From the NCBI RefSeq assembly GCF_028609885.1, contig NZ_CP063195.1:1178001-1242000 (forward strand): a stretch of 64,000 bases of DNA, in the 5' to 3' direction. Origin of the DNA: Corynebacterium jeikeium. GTDB lineage: Bacteria > Actinomycetota > Actinomycetes > Mycobacteriales > Mycobacteriaceae. Positions 19,954-32,608 of the stretch are shown piece after piece. Position 1 is the first letter of the stretch. The number at the start of each line of letters is the position of its first letter. The notes under the pieces were generated by a model. That model had not been told where the DNA came from and did no database searches. It saw nothing but the letters and a program-made list of their open reading frames with translations. The position numbers were made by a program, and so were the translations under genes.

Positions 19954-20520
19954 TCAGCGAAGAATCTCACTGATTGCTGCCACGGCCTTATCCACGTCGT
20001 CGTTCACGACCACGTGGTCGAACTCGGACTGCGAGGCCATCTCAACCTTAGCGGTCTGCAAACGGCGCTCGATGACGTCCTGAGTCTCGGTTCCGCGGCC
20101 CGTCAGGCGGTCAACAAGCTCCTCCCACGATGGCGGAGCCAGGAAGACTGTCTGCACCTGAGGCAGCATCTTCTTGACGTTGCGTGCCCCCTCGAGGTCG
20201 ACCTCGACGAGTACCGGGCGGGAGTCGGCAAGAGCCTTTTCGATAGGTTCGCGCGGTGTGCCGGAAAGCTGTAGCCCTCCGTGGATCTCCGCCCACTCGA
20301 GCATCTTGTCAGCTGCGATGTTCTGTTCAAACTGTTCGCGGGTGACGTAAATGTAGTCCTCGCCATCAACCTCGCCAGGTCGCGGGTCGCGGGTGGTCAT
20401 GGACACACTGAAAAACAGGTCCGGAACATCGGTGCGCAGACGCCGCACGACGGTGGACTTCCCTACCGCCGATGGGCCCGCAAGAACGACGATCCGTCCG
20501 CTATTCAGGTCCTGGCTCAA
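19954..20520 (-). CDS. gmk: Guanylate kinase
   Basis: Gmk phosphorylates GMP to GDP. The 188-residue protein has the P-loop GPSAVGKS (15-22), the GMP-binding [19 protein letters not shown] stretch and EWAEIHGG. The start is a TTG at 20520, two bases after the mihF stop, with GAGGAA upstream inside mihF, so translation is probably coupled. The length and motifs are normal. The neighbourhood mihF-gmk-rpoZ is typical for the phylum. Confidence 0.96.
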   Translation of the reverse strand: MSQDLNSGRIVVLAGPSAVGKSTVVRRLRTDVPDLFFSVSMTTRDPRPGEVDGEDYIYVTREQFEQNIAADKMLEWAEIHGGLQLSGTPREPIEKALADSRPVLVEVDLEGARNVKKMLPQVQTVFLAPPSWEELVDRLTGRGTETQDVIERRLQTAKVEMASQSEFDHVVVNDDVDKAVAAISEILR

Positions 20521-20522
20521 GA

Positions 20523-20843
20523 CTATTCCTCGAAACCGAAGTGCTCCAGCAGGGCGCGGCGCTGGCGGTCACCCAGGCCACGGATGCGGCGGGTCTCGGC
20601 GATCTCCAGCTGCTCCATGATCTCCTTGGCCTTTACCTTGCCGACCTTCGGCAGGGAAACCAGCAGGGCGGAGACCTTCATCTTGCCCAGGGTCTCGTCA
20701 GTCTCGGCGTCCTTCAGGACCTGCTTCAGGTCGGTGCCGCCACGCTTCAGCTTCTCGCGCAGCTCTGCGCGTGCCTTGCGTGCCTCTGCCGCCTTCTTCA
20801 GCGCTGCTGCGCGCTGCTCATCGGTCAACTGGGGAAGTGCCAC
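20523..20843 (-). CDS. mihF: Integration host factor mIHF
   Basis: mIHF is the actinobacterial nucleoid protein, unrelated to enterobacterial IHF, that binds and bends DNA and is needed for L5 phage integration. The 106-residue protein begins [16 protein letters not shown] long basic helix follows, then the helix-two-turn-helix part with [18 protein letters not shown] and [20 protein letters not shown] at 20843 has a perfect GGAGG five bases upstream, which settles the start; an open frame continues further upstream but is leader. It is followed at once by gmk. Confidence 0.95.
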   Translation of the reverse strand: MALPQLTDEQRAAALKKAAEARKARAELREKLKRGGTDLKQVLKDAETDETLGKMKVSALLVSLPKVGKVKAKEIMEQLEIAETRRIRGLGDRQRRALLEHFGFEE

Positions 20844-20892
20844 GGGTGCCTCCGTTAATTTTTCTCTCGTCTTAAAGGATGGAAAGTTTTCT

Positions 20893-20920
20893 GGTCTATA
20901 ACCAGCATGCTGTAGAGACC
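20893..20920 (-). promoter_or_regulatory. Dyad in the mihF leader
   Basis: A 10-base palindrome CAGCATGCTG is flanked by GGTCT on one side and AGACC on the other, giving an imperfect 28-base dyad 50 to 78 bases before mihF. It could be an operator, perhaps for autoregulation, or a 5'-UTR hairpin. Confidence 0.45.
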
Positions 20921-21122
20921 AAACGGTATTCCAAGCAACGCTGGATATTAAATCGTCTCGGATAAAAATGCCAAGCTGACACACCGAGATTCATCTATTC
21001 AGACCCATGTTTTCGTCTACTGTACACGCTGCACCTTAACTGCCATATGTGCAGGCGGGGCGCTACGCGAGCAGGTTTCAAACAATGAGTATCAGTGTAA
21101 CACCTGAATCCATGAAGAACAG

Positions 21123-21166
21123 CAAAAGCCCCTGCTGATGGCCGGTTGTGGTCATCAATACAGGGG
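21123..21166 (-). terminator. Terminator of the pyrimidine operon
   Basis: On the minus strand CCCCTG and CAGGGG enclose a second stem (TGATGACC with GGCCATCA), followed by CTTTTGCTGTT. This strong hairpin with a T-rich tail lies 31 bases after pyrF and ends the pyrR-to-pyrF transcript. Confidence 0.8.
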
Positions 21167-21196
21167 ACTCGGAGCCGTACCTTCGAAGCGGTACCG

Positions 21197-22041
21197 CTAA
21201 AGCCGCAGAGTTGCAGCCTGCTCGGCCACGGCGTTTCGCAGGTCTGCGGGGTTAGGCCCTGCGCGCAAAACTCCGCGAGACACGTTGGGCGAGACTAATG
21301 ACGCCGTCTGGTCTCCCCCGGCGATACGTAGAACATCGTCCATGGTGCCTCCCTGCGCGCCGACCCCCGGCATCAGAACCATACCGCCCACCTGGTCCAG
21401 GCGCGGAGGCTCGGCCAGCGTGGCGCCGACCACGACCCCGAGGTTTCCAGCGCCGGAATGCTGAGCGTTTTCTGCCGCCACGCGGTCCACGATGTATTGG
21501 GCTAGGTTCGTGTCGGTGTCGTCGAAGAAGGAGCGTTGGAGGCTCCGCGCCTCTGGATTAGAGGTAGCAGCCAGCACGATCACTCCCCTGCCGTACCGTT
21601 CTCCTAGGTCGATGACGGGGCGCAAAGAGTCGAAGCCCAACCACGGGGATACGGTCACTGCATCGCTGCACAGTGGAGATTCCGGATCCAACCACGCCCG
21701 CGCGTATCCGGCCATGGTCGAGCCGATGTCGCCCCGTTTGGCGTCGGCGATAACCAACACCCCAGCCTTCCGCAGCTCCGAAATCGATCGCTCCAGCACG
21801 GCCAAGCCGGCTGAGCCGAACTGCTCGTAGAAGGCCACCTGGGGCTTGACCACGCAGGCGACGTCCGCGAAAGCCTCCACACAGGTCTTGCTGAATTCCT
21901 CCAGCCCGGCGACATCGGCCTTCAGCCCCCAGGCCTCCAGGATGCCCACGTGCGGGTCCATACCTACGCAGAGCTGCCCGAACTCCTCGGAACGCTCCAA
22001 AAAGCGTTGCCCGAAGGTTGGGAGGCCCGTCGGACGAGCGG

Positions 22042-22045
<4 letters not shown>
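21197..22045 (-). CDS. pyrF: Orotidine 5'-phosphate decarboxylase, type 2
   Basis: PyrF decarboxylates OMP to UMP, the last step of pyrimidine synthesis. The 282-residue protein belongs to the longer actinobacterial class, with [12 protein letters not shown] and the catalytic [11 protein letters not shown] (101-111, Lys103), then [13 protein letters not shown] at 22045 overlaps the carB stop by four bases (GTGA) and has GGAGGT nine bases upstream; an open frame reaching 22147 lies inside carB in another phase. It is the last gene of the operon and is followed by a strong terminator. Confidence 0.96.
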
Positions 22046-25407
<3,362 letters not shown>

Positions 25408-25485
25408 TGGTTTTCCCTTTAATCCGATATTGCTGGCTGTTGCTTAACTTGGCTCTGTTGCTGTGCGTTGCTTTGCTCTGCTGCG

Positions 25486-26622
25486 TTAGCTGTTCTTCTC
25501 GAGGTTCGCGAAAAACTTATCGAACAGCGGGTTTGCGTCGTGCGGGCCGGCTGCCGATTCCGGGTGGTATTGGACGGAGAATGCGCTGCCGTCCAGCAGT
25601 GCCACGCCCTCGACAACATCGTCGTTCAGGCAGGTGTGCGTCACCTGCGCTTCGCCGAACGGGGTGTCGAACTTTTCCAGCGCCTTACCCTTCAGGGCGA
25701 AGCCGTGGTTCTGCGCGGTGATGTCGATCCGGCCGGTCTGGTGATCCAGGACCGGCACATTGGTGCCACGGTGGCCGAACTTCAGCTTGTAGGTCTCCAT
25801 GCCCAACGCGCGGCCTAGCAGCTGGTTGCCGAAGCAGATGCCGAAGAATGGAATCTTGGCTTCCAGGATCTTCTTCAGTTCTTCCACCGTCGCGTCGGCC
25901 GTCGCCGGGTCGCCCGGACCGTTGGAGATGAATACGCCGGTGGCGTTGTACTCGTCCATCAGCTTCTGCACTTCTTCGAAAGTGGTGTTGGAGGGCACGA
26001 CCACGGTGCGCACGCCGCGCTTAGAGAATTCGCGCGGGGTATTCGTCTTGATACCCATGTCATAGGCGATGACGGTGTACCTGGTTTCCCCTTCCGCTTC
26101 CACCACGTACAGTTCGTCGGTGCTGACGTCGGCGGATAGATCCGCACCTGCCATGGACGGCTGGGCTTTAACCTGGCTGATCATGTCCTCGTCGGAGCTG
26201 AGGGCGTCACCACTAAAGATGCCTGCGGCGACGGAGCCCTTGTCACGCAGGTGACGCACGATGGCGCGGGTGTCGACGCTCTGGATGCCGATGATGCCCT
26301 GGGCTTCCATCTCATCCGGCAGGCTGCGGTTGGCCCGCCAGTTGCTCACGGAGCGGGACAGGTCGCGGATAACCAGGCCGGCGACCCAGATCTTGTCGCC
26401 GCGGGACTCAGAATCCTCGTCGTTCCAGCCTGTGTTGCCGATCTGCGGGGCGGTCGCCACCACGATCTGGCGGTGGTAAGAGGGGTCCGTCATGGTCTCC
26501 TGGTAGCCGGTCATGGCCGTGGTGAACACCGCCTCGCCCAGGGTGCGACCCGTCGCGCCGAATGCGCGGCCGCGGAAGATCTTTCCGTCGGCGAGAACCA
26601 GTGCTGCTGGCGTGTAGCTCAT
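25486..26622 (-). CDS. carA: Carbamoyl-phosphate synthase small subunit
   Basis: CarA hydrolyses glutamine and channels ammonia to CarB. The 378-residue protein has the N-terminal CarA domain (LADGKIFRGRAFGA, TGYQETMTDPSY) and a class I glutamine amidotransferase domain. The nucleophile elbow is GICFGNQ, and the His-Glu pair is in HPESAAGPHD. ATG at 26622 has AAGGAA upstream. It follows pyrC after 68 bases. The leader contains one intergenic copy of the GGCGTCA/A-run motif (26663-26677) beside a CCCAC/GTGGG mini-hairpin. Confidence 0.97.
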   Translation of the reverse strand: MSYTPAALVLADGKIFRGRAFGATGRTLGEAVFTTAMTGYQETMTDPSYHRQIVVATAPQIGNTGWNDEDSESRGDKIWVAGLVIRDLSRSVSNWRANRSLPDEMEAQGIIGIQSVDTRAIVRHLRDKGSVAAGIFSGDALSSDEDMISQVKAQPSMAGADLSADVSTDELYVVEAEGETRYTVIAYDMGIKTNTPREFSKRGVRTVVVPSNTTFEEVQKLMDEYNATGVFISNGPGDPATADATVEELKKILEAKIPFFGICFGNQLLGRALGMETYKLKFGHRGTNVPVLDHQTGRIDITAQNHGFALKGKALEKFDTPFGEAQVTHTCLNDDVVEGVALLDGSAFSVQYHPESAAGPHDANPLFDKFFANLEKNS

Positions 26623-26662
26623 TGTGCTTGTTTCCTTAACTCTTCGCTGTTGTGTTTGGTTC

Positions 26663-26677
26663 TTTTTTAGTGACGCC
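26663..26677 (-). repeat. GGCGTCA/A6 bipartite motif copy (pyrC-carA gap)
   Basis: On the minus strand: GGCGTCA, two bases, six A, then G. It is intergenic, so coding constraint cannot explain it. It lies about 40 bases before carA. Confidence 0.6.
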
Positions 26678-26690
26678 CACTCGTGGGTGC

Positions 26691-28046
26691 TTAGTTCACC
26701 GCTGAGCCGTTCTTACAGGTCACCTTGCCTCGCAACAGTGTGGTGGTCACCTTGACCGGCATCTCCATACCCTCGTACGGGGTGTTATTGGCCTTGGAGG
26801 CCATGTCATGGCCGTGCGCCGTCCACCTTTGGTTCACGTCCACCGCGCACAGGTTCGCCGGCTCCCCTACCGCGATCGGGCGACCGTGGCCGGGCAACTT
26901 GGTGATCTCCGCCGGGCGCTCGGACATCACCTTGGCAACGAAGCGCCAGTCCTCGTCGCCGTCGAGGACGAAGATCTTGGCGATCAGCGCCAGCGAGGTC
27001 TCAATTCCCAGCATGCCGGGGCGGGCCTGGTCGAACTCGCAGCACTTGTCTTCGGAACCGTGCGGGGCGTGGTCGGTGGCTACACAATCGACGGTGCCCT
27101 CTTTAAGGGCAGCGCGCAGGGCCTCCACGTCGCGCTGTTCGCGCAGCGGCGGGTTCACGCGGTTCACACCGTCGTAGGTTTCCAGACGCGCGTCGGTGAG
27201 CAACAAGTGGTGCGGGGTGACTTCCGCGGAAATCGGAATGTCCTGAGACTTCGCCCAGCGCAGAAGCTCCACTGTGCCTTCAGTGGAGGCGTGGCAGATG
27301 TGCAGGCGGCCACCGTAGTCGCGGGCCATGATGGCATCCCGGGCGACGATGGACTCCTCGGCCACACGCGGCCAGCCGCCCAGGCCCAGGCGGGCGGCGG
27401 TCTCACCCTCGTGAGCCACAGCGCCCTCCGTCAGGCGTGGCTCTTCGCAGTGCTGAGCCAGCAGCACGTCCATGCCCTTGGAGTATTCGATGGCGCGACG
27501 CATTAGGCGGGGGTCGTCTACGCACTTGCCGTCGTCGGAGAACATGCGCACCTTTGCGTCAGAATCCGCCATCATGCCGAACTCCGTGAGCTCCTTGCCC
27601 TCCAGCCCCTTGGAGATCGAGCCGACTGGGTGCACGTCACACAGATTCGTGTTCTGGCCCTTGTACCACACCATTTCCGCGATGGCGGGGTTGTCGGTGA
27701 CGGGTGCAGTGTTCGCCATAGTGAACACTGCCGTGAAGCCGCCCTGGGCGGCAGCCGCGGAGCCGGTGGCAATAGTCTCGGTATCCTCGCGGCCCGGCTC
27801 GCGCAGGTGAACGTGCATGTCCACCAGGCCCGGCAGTAGCACCTGGCCGTCCAGGTCCAGCACCTGCGCGCCCTGAGGAGCGGAGCTGACCAGATCCGTG
27901 CCGATCTCAGCGATCACACCGTCCTGGATCAGCATGTCCTGCTTCTCTCCCTCGCCGTAGAGCAGCACGCCGCGCAGCAGCACTGCGTTCTCCTCGCCAG
28001 TGGGGTGGCCTGCAAGCTCGCCGGTAGCCGGATACTCGGAGGTCAT
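26691..28046 (-). CDS. pyrC: Dihydroorotase
   Basis: PyrC cyclises carbamoyl-aspartate to dihydroorotate. The 451-residue type I protein has the metal-binding signature [10 protein letters not shown] (76-85) and the catalytic [12 protein letters not shown] near the C-terminal third. ATG at 28046 is chosen because AAAGGAGC lies seven bases upstream and the resulting N-terminus runs straight into the amidohydrolase sheet. An in-frame ATG at 28103 would add 19 residues but has a poor ribosome site. It follows pyrB closely and precedes carA. Confidence 0.94.
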   Translation of the reverse strand: MTSEYPATGELAGHPTGEENAVLLRGVLLYGEGEKQDMLIQDGVIAEIGTDLVSSAPQGAQVLDLDGQVLLPGLVDMHVHLREPGREDTETIATGSAAAAQGGFTAVFTMANTAPVTDNPAIAEMVWYKGQNTNLCDVHPVGSISKGLEGKELTEFGMMADSDAKVRMFSDDGKCVDDPRLMRRAIEYSKGMDVLLAQHCEEPRLTEGAVAHEGETAARLGLGGWPRVAEESIVARDAIMARDYGGRLHICHASTEGTVELLRWAKSQDIPISAEVTPHHLLLTDARLETYDGVNRVNPPLREQRDVEALRAALKEGTVDCVATDHAPHGSEDKCCEFDQARPGMLGIETSLALIAKIFVLDGDEDWRFVAKVMSERPAEITKLPGHGRPIAVGEPANLCAVDVNQRWTAHGHDMASKANNTPYEGMEMPVKVTTTLLRGKVTCKNGSAVN

Positions 28047-28109
28047 CGTCAAAGCTCCTTTTTCGAAAGTCTTTTTGTCTGTCTGTGCCGGTGTCTGTGC
28101 CATGTGTGC

Positions 28110-29045
28110 CTAGCCCTCTTCCCCAACCAGCAGGGTGAACAACACTGCCATGCGCACGTGCACACCCGCGGTGACCTGGTTCAGCACCACGGTCTGCGGG
28201 GCGTCCGCAACGTCGTAGTTGATCTCCATGCCGCGCAGCATCGGGCCCGGGTGCATGATGATCGCGTCGTCCTTCATACGCTCCGCGCGTGCCTGAGAAA
28301 GGCCGTAGCGGGTGGCGTACTCGCGGTGCGAAGGAAAGAATCCACCGTGCATGCGTTCGGCCTGCACACGCAACATCATCACGACATCCGCGTCGGCGAT
28401 CTCGCTGTCGAAGTCGTAGCTGACGCGCACGCTATCCGGCTCAGCGCCCCAGTGCTCGATACCCAGCGGCACCAGCGTAGGGGGCGCCACGAAGACCACT
28501 TCCGCGCCGAGGGAGGTGAGCAGCTGCGCATTCGAGCGGGCCACGCGGGAGTGCAGGATATCCCCGACGATCACTACCTTCTTGCCGCTAATCTCCCCGA
28601 TGCGGTTGCGCATCGTGGTGGCGTCCAAAAGAGCCTGGGTGGGGTGCTGGTTGGAACCGTCACCTGCGTTGATGATGGCCGTGTCCTCCAACCAACCGGC
28701 CACCTGCCGGGCCGCGCCGGAAGACGGATGGCGCATGATAATCGCGTCTGCACCCACCGCCTTCAGGGTCAGCGCAGTATCTCGCAGGGACTCGCCCTTC
28801 TTCACCGAAGAACTGGAAGCGGAGATGTTAATGACGTCCGCGCTCATCCACTTGCCCGCGGTCTCGAAGGAAGAGCGCGTGCGGGTGGAGTTCTCATAGA
28901 AAAGGGTGAAGATCGTGCGGCCTCGCAGTGTAGGCAGCTTCTTCATCTCGCGGCCATCGAGGGCTTCGGCGAAGCGATCGGCCTCATCCATCAGGCCTAA
29001 GATCTCGGACTTGTTCAGATCGGAAATGCTAATCAGGTGCTTCAT
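28110..29045 (-). CDS. pyrB: Aspartate carbamoyltransferase catalytic chain
   Basis: PyrB joins carbamoyl phosphate and aspartate, the first committed pyrimidine step. The 311-residue protein has the carbamoyl-phosphate signature [13 protein letters not shown] (STRTR at 53-57), then [12 protein letters not shown] and the [11 protein letters not shown] block. No regulatory chain pyrI is nearby, so control probably comes through PyrR. ATG at 29045 lies 4 bases after the pyrR stop. Confidence 0.97.
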   Translation of the reverse strand: MKHLISISDLNKSEILGLMDEADRFAEALDGREMKKLPTLRGRTIFTLFYENSTRTRSSFETAGKWMSADVINISASSSSVKKGESLRDTALTLKAVGADAIIMRHPSSGAARQVAGWLEDTAIINAGDGSNQHPTQALLDATTMRNRIGEISGKKVVIVGDILHSRVARSNAQLLTSLGAEVVFVAPPTLVPLGIEHWGAEPDSVRVSYDFDSEIADADVVMMLRVQAERMHGGFFPSHREYATRYGLSQARAERMKDDAIIMHPGPMLRGMEINYDVADAPQTVVLNQVTAGVHVRMAVLFTLLVGEEG

Positions 29046-29049
29046 GGCT

Positions 29050-29637
29050 TTAGTTGCTCCCTTCCCCAGCTGCTGGCCTGCGGGTCAGCACCACGTTGTC
29101 TACGCCGTCCAGCTCCGCGAGGTTCACGGCTACATCCTCGTCCGCAGCGGTCGGAATATTCTTACCCACGTAGTCCGCACGGATTGGCAGTTTGCGGTGT
29201 CCGCGGTCGATCAGCACCGCGACCTGCACGGCGTACGGACGGCCGATATCCGTAAGTGCGTCGAGTGCTGCGCGGATTGAACGGCCGCTGTAGAGCACGT
29301 CGTCGACCAAAACCACGACGGCGCCATCGATCCCCTCCGCGGGTACCTTGGTGGGCTTGAGCGCTCGGTGGGCGGTGTTTCGCAAATCGTCGCGATACAG
29401 GGTGATGTCCAGGGAACCCTGGAATACTTCAACCCCCGTGAAATGCTGAATTTTTTCGGCCAGGCGGGCCGCAAGCGGCACTCCCCCCGATGGAATGCCG
29501 AGTAAAACTACGCGCCGGGAGTCTTCACCATCCAGCGCCGTTTTTTCAATAATCTGGTGCGCGATGCGCGCGACAGTACGGGAAACTTGATCTGCGTCGA
29601 GTAGGGTGACGTCAGCTTCTCCAGCCGTCGAGTTCAT
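29050..29637 (-). CDS. pyrR: Pyrimidine operon regulator / uracil phosphoribosyltransferase
   Basis: PyrR binds pyr mRNA when UMP is plentiful and also has weak uracil phosphoribosyltransferase activity. The 195-residue protein has the PRPP-binding loop [19 protein letters not shown] ([10 protein letters not shown] at 111-120) and the conserved [13 protein letters not shown] at 29637 has a full AAAGGAGGT Shine-Dalgarno. Directly upstream is a small stem with the PyrR loop consensus, so the gene probably regulates its own operon at translation. It heads pyrR-pyrB-pyrC-carA-carB-pyrF. Confidence 0.97.
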   Translation of the reverse strand: MNSTAGEADVTLLDADQVSRTVARIAHQIIEKTALDGEDSRRVVLLGIPSGGVPLAARLAEKIQHFTGVEVFQGSLDITLYRDDLRNTAHRALKPTKVPAEGIDGAVVVLVDDVLYSGRSIRAALDALTDIGRPYAVQVAVLIDRGHRKLPIRADYVGKNIPTAADEDVAVNLAELDGVDNVVLTRRPAAGEGSN

Positions 29638-29651
29638 CGTGACCTCCTTTC

Positions 29652-29667
29652 CCGCCTCTCTGTGCGG
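29652..29667 (-). promoter_or_regulatory. PyrR-binding loop before the pyrR ribosome site
   Basis: In RNA sense CCGC and GCGG pair around the loop ACAGAGAG, immediately before the AAAGGAGGT ribosome site of pyrR. The CAGAGAGG core resembles the PyrR-binding loop, and mycobacterial pyr leaders have this arrangement with translational repression. A transfer to this organism is inference. Confidence 0.7.
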
Positions 29668-29707
29668 TCCGTTAAAGGATGTCTACTTTTTGACGACTAG
29701 AAGTCTA

Positions 29708-30325
29708 TCACGCTTCGTCGGACTCTTGAACGACTCCGTCGAGCAGTCCGTCCAACTCGTCGGACTCAGCTTGCCCGGGCTGCTCAGCTTGCTCGGCTTG
29801 CTCAGCCCGCTTAGCGGCAGACGCGTCGGCGATCTTCAAATCTGCCTGCAGCTGCAGGTCCTTATTGATGCCATCCAGCACCGCGTGGATATAGCTAGGT
29901 GCCTTGTCGTGGGAGTATTCGCTGGCCAGCTCTACCCCCTCGACCACGGCCACTTGCGGCGGCACGTCATCGTTGAACTTCAGCTCCCACGCCGCCACGC
30001 GCAGCACCGCGCGGTCGACTGCGGGTAGACGATCCAGCTGCCAATCGCTGGACAGGTGCAGCGCAATGGCCTCGTCGAGCGCATCCAGGTTGGTAGCCAC
30101 GCCGGGCACGATCTGTTGGGTGTACTCCGGCACGGGCTTGACCTGGTTTGCCGAGTCCTTAGCCAGGGAAATGCGCTCCTCGACGATCTCCACCGGGTCG
30201 ATATCGCGGAACTCTGCCTCGAACAAGATGTCCACGGCGCGACGACGCGCCTTGTAGCGCGAGCCGTGGCGCTTGAAGGAAGCGGCCTTAGCTGCTTTGT
30301 TATCAGCTGTGCGTTCTTCAGTCAT
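29708..30325 (-). CDS. nusB: Transcription antitermination factor NusB
   Basis: NusB, with NusE, binds boxA RNA and supports rRNA antitermination. The 205-residue protein has the all-helical core, with [18 protein letters not shown] at its start, [15 protein letters not shown] and the C-terminal [13 protein letters not shown]. About 45 residues follow the core, including an AEQ-AEQ-AEQ repeat and an acidic tail, which is longer than the usual NusB. ATG at 30325 lies 21 bases after efp. The order efp-nusB-pyrR is standard for actinobacteria. Confidence 0.95.
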   Translation of the reverse strand: MTEERTADNKAAKAASFKRHGSRYKARRRAVDILFEAEFRDIDPVEIVEERISLAKDSANQVKPVPEYTQQIVPGVATNLDALDEAIALHLSSDWQLDRLPAVDRAVLRVAAWELKFNDDVPPQVAVVEGVELASEYSHDKAPSYIHAVLDGINKDLQLQADLKIADASAAKRAEQAEQAEQPGQAESDELDGLLDGVVQESDEA

Positions 30326-30346
30326 GGGTGAAAAACAGTCGCTGCC

Positions 30347-30910
30347 TTAGTTGTTTACACGGGACAGGTATTCGCCGGTGCGGGTGTCCACCTTAACGAC
30401 GTTGCCGGTCTCGAGGAACAGCGGCACCTGAATCTCCGCGCCGGTCTCCAGGGTGGCCGGCTTGGAGCCGCCGGTGGAACGGTCGCCCTGCAGGCCCGGG
30501 TCGGTGTGCTCGATCTTCAGCTCCACGGATACCGGCAGCTCGGCGAACAGTGGCTCGCCCTCGTGGAAGGAAACCTGGACGCTGGTGTTCTCCAGCAGGA
30601 ACTTAGCACCGTCGCCCATCAGGTGCGGGGCCAGCTCGATCTGGTCGTAGGTCTTCTCATCCATCAGAACGAAGCTGGTGCCATCGTTGTACAGGTAGGT
30701 CATGTCGCGACGGTCAACGGTAGCGGTCTCCACCTTGACGCCTGCGTTCCAGGTCTTGTCGATGGTCTTGCCGGAGACGACATCCTTGAGCTTCGTGCGC
30801 ACGAATGCGGGGCCCTTGCCCGGCTTGACGTGCTGGAATTCGACGATCTGCTGCAGCTTGCCATCAACCTTGAGCACAAGGCCGTTCTTGAAGTCAGCGG
30901 TGGTTGCCAC
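30347..30910 (-). CDS. efp: Elongation factor P
   Basis: EF-P relieves ribosome stalling at proline runs. The 187-residue protein has the three-domain fold. The tip loop [14 protein letters not shown] places Lys32 at the site modified in other bacteria, and the C-terminal signature is [16 protein letters not shown]. The start is GTG at 30910 with AAGGAG upstream. Its leader holds a 12-base tandem repeat. The pepQ terminator lies upstream, so efp-nusB probably starts its own transcript. Confidence 0.97.
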   Translation of the reverse strand: MATTADFKNGLVLKVDGKLQQIVEFQHVKPGKGPAFVRTKLKDVVSGKTIDKTWNAGVKVETATVDRRDMTYLYNDGTSFVLMDEKTYDQIELAPHLMGDGAKFLLENTSVQVSFHEGEPLFAELPVSVELKIEHTDPGLQGDRSTGGSKPATLETGAEIQVPLFLETGNVVKVDTRTGEYLSRVNN

Positions 30911-30923
30911 GAATGGTCTCCTT

Positions 30924-30947
30924 ATTGAGATTGCGATTGAGATTGCA
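30924..30947. repeat. 12-base tandem repeat in the efp leader
   Basis: Two copies of ATTGAGATTGCG/A stand head to tail, followed by a third partial copy, between the pepQ terminator and the efp ribosome site. This may be a slippage product; no function is evident. Confidence 0.5.
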
Positions 30948-30958
30948 ATTGCGAGTAT

Positions 30959-30991
30959 AAAAAATTTTTGGCTGCTACAGTCTAGCAGCCG
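30959..30991 (-). terminator. Terminator of the aro-pepQ transcript
   Basis: GGCTGCTA and TAGCAGCC (30971-30978 with 30984-30991) form a perfect 8-base stem around 5 bases, followed on the minus strand by an A/T tract with six T. It lies 8 bases after the pepQ stop and is the clearest intrinsic terminator in the window. Confidence 0.85.
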
Positions 30992-30998
30992 GCCAAAT

Positions 30999-32075
30999 CT
31001 AAACGACGATCAGTTCCGTCGGCGAGGCGTTGAAGCTACGCGCTCCGTCGGCGGTAATGACGTAGGTGTTTTCGATGCGCAGACCCGTCTTACCAGGGAT
31101 GTAGATGCCCGGCTCGACCGTCACGGTCATGCCTTCTACTAGCTCTTTTTCAGGATTGACGCCCGCCGCTGCCCGCGGGGCCTCATGCACGTCGAGGCCT
31201 ACGCCATGCCCCGTGGAGTGCACGAAAAACTCACCATAGCCAGCCTCGGTGATCACGTCGCGGCAGGCGGCATCCACGTTGCAGAGCGCCACTCCCGGGG
31301 CCAAGATCGCCTCGCCGGCTTTCTGAGCGCGGTAGACCACGTCATAGAGTTCGCGGGAAAGCTCGTCGGGCTCCCCCACGCACACAGTGCGGGTCTGGTC
31401 GGACGCGTATCCGTCCAGGTATACGCCGAAGTCCACGGTCACGAGTCCGGGGACAATCGTTTCGCGGGAAACACCCGCGTGCGGTTTGGTGGCATTTAAA
31501 CCGCTGGCCAGAATCGTCTCGAAGCTCAGCCCATCGGCTCCCGCGGTGCGCAGCTGGAACTCCAGCTCCGCTGCCGCCTGGATCTCTGTAATACCCTCGC
31601 GGATACCGTTGTCCTCGATGAATGAGCGCCACACGCTATCGGCTAGTTCACCTGCGGCGGCCAAGGCCTCGATCTCCAGCTCGTCTTTAACCAAGCGTAG
31701 ATCCTCCACCACCGAGTCCAGTACTGGCGGGTTGCCCAGCGTTCGGGCCTGGCCATATTCCAAGCCGGGTTCCACGGCGAAGTCCTTCCCCGCAAACTCG
31801 GCTGCGCGGTCGAACAGCTTTCCGCCGATCTCGATTGTGATGTCTTCCGGCTCGCCGGTCTCCAGGCGGATCTGGGTATCGTAGCGACCGTCGGTCAGCA
31901 GGAGGTGCTGGCCGTCTTCGCGAACCACCATAAGCGCGTTGGAACCAGAGAAACCGGTCAGATAGCGGACGTTCTTCAGGTCACTGATCAACAAGGCTGC
32001 GTGTGCCGAGGCCTGGATCTTTGCTGTCGCCTTGTTACGGCGGGTGCGGTAGGCGTCAAAAAACTTTTCAGACAT
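30999..32075 (-). CDS. pepQ: Xaa-Pro dipeptidase / aminopeptidase P-like (M24)
   Basis: M24 metallopeptidases cleave X-Pro bonds in the cytoplasm. The 358-residue protein has a creatinase-type N-terminal domain and a pita-bread catalytic domain. The metal ligands are visible in [41 protein letters not shown] and GLRIEN. ATG at 32075 has AAGGAGA upstream. It follows aroQ after 21 bases and is closed by a strong terminator. The exact specificity (dipeptidase or aminopeptidase) cannot be read from sequence. Confidence 0.92.
   Translation of the reverse strand: MSEKFFDAYRTRRNKATAKIQASAHAALLISDLKNVRYLTGFSGSNALMVVREDGQHLLLTDGRYDTQIRLETGEPEDITIEIGGKLFDRAAEFAGKDFAVEPGLEYGQARTLGNPPVLDSVVEDLRLVKDELEIEALAAAGELADSVWRSFIEDNGIREGITEIQAAAELEFQLRTAGADGLSFETILASGLNATKPHAGVSRETIVPGLVTVDFGVYLDGYASDQTRTVCVGEPDELSRELYDVVYRAQKAGEAILAPGVALCNVDAACRDVITEAGYGEFFVHSTGHGVGLDVHEAPRAAAGVNPEKELVEGMTVTVEPGIYIPGKTGLRIENTYVITADGARSFNASPTELIVV
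31146..31163 (-). repeat. GGCGTCA/A5 bipartite motif copy (in pepQ)
   Basis: On the minus strand: GGCGTCA, six bases, five A, then G, coding Gly-Val-Asn-Pro-Glu-Lys. The spacing is looser than in the best copies. Confidence 0.4.
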
Positions 32076-32096
32076 GTACTCTCCTTACGGCAGTTT

Positions 32097-32549
32097 CTAC
32101 TGTGCGAAGAACCGCAGGGCGGCGACGTAACCGTAGATCCCCAGTCCGGCAATCACGCCGCTGGCCAGAGGGCTTAGGAAACTGTGATGGCGGAATTCCT
32201 CGCGGGCGTGCACGTTCGAGATATGTACCTCTACAAAACCCGCACCGTCGGCAATCTCGGCCAACGCGTCGCGCAGTGCGACGGATGTGTGGGTAAAACC
32301 ACCCGGGTTGATGATTACTGCAGCCCCGTCGTCGGCGGCACGGTGCACACGCTCCAGCAACTCCCCTTCGTGATTGGACTGGAAGAAGTCGATTTCGATG
32401 CCCAAGGAGGCCGCCTCGCGGGCCAGGAGATCCTCCACGTCGGCCAGCGTCGTGGTGCCGTAGACCTCCGGCTGGCGCTTACCCAGGCGGTTGAGGTTCG
32501 GGCCGTTAATCACGCACACCTTCGGCGCCTCGTGCTGTGCTGCATTCAT
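32097..32549 (-). CDS. aroQ: 3-dehydroquinate dehydratase, type II
   Basis: AroQ dehydrates 3-dehydroquinate in the shikimate pathway. The 150-residue type II enzyme has [11 protein letters not shown] (15-25), the catalytic Tyr30 in [21 protein letters not shown] with the conserved Asn and His, and [17 protein letters not shown] at 32549 is preceded by a GGAGGAGA purine run. It lies between aroB and pepQ; the 59-base gap to aroB contains a 14-base tandem repeat. Confidence 0.97.
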   Translation of the reverse strand: MNAAQHEAPKVCVINGPNLNRLGKRQPEVYGTTTLADVEDLLAREAASLGIEIDFFQSNHEGELLERVHRAADDGAAVIINPGGFTHTSVALRDALAEIADGAGFVEVHISNVHAREEFRHHSFLSPLASGVIAGLGIYGYVAALRFFAQ

Positions 32550-32564
32550 CGCTGTCTCCTCCTA

Positions 32565-32605
32565 GTTAGGTATCGCAGGTTAGATATCGCAGGTTAGGCG
32601 TCGCC
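32565..32605. repeat. 14-base tandem repeat between aroB and aroQ
   Basis: The unit GTTAGGTATCGCAG occurs nearly three times: 32565-32578, 32579-32592 with one change, and a degenerate third copy at 32593-32605. It begins just beyond the aroQ ribosome site and ends 3 bases short of the aroB stop codon. Copy number may vary between strains. Confidence 0.7.
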
Positions 32606-32608
32606 CCG

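Larger units (their letters stand above)
20844..21196 (-). other. 353-base gap between pyrF and mihF
   Basis: No gene is visible. The right end holds a small GTACC/GGTAC hairpin (21177-21194) directly after the pyrF stop and the pyr operon terminator. The left end is the mihF leader, with a dyad at 20893-20920 and a GGAGG site. The middle must hold the mihF promoter; a -10-like TACAGT near 21015 on the minus strand is only a guess. Confidence 0.6.
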
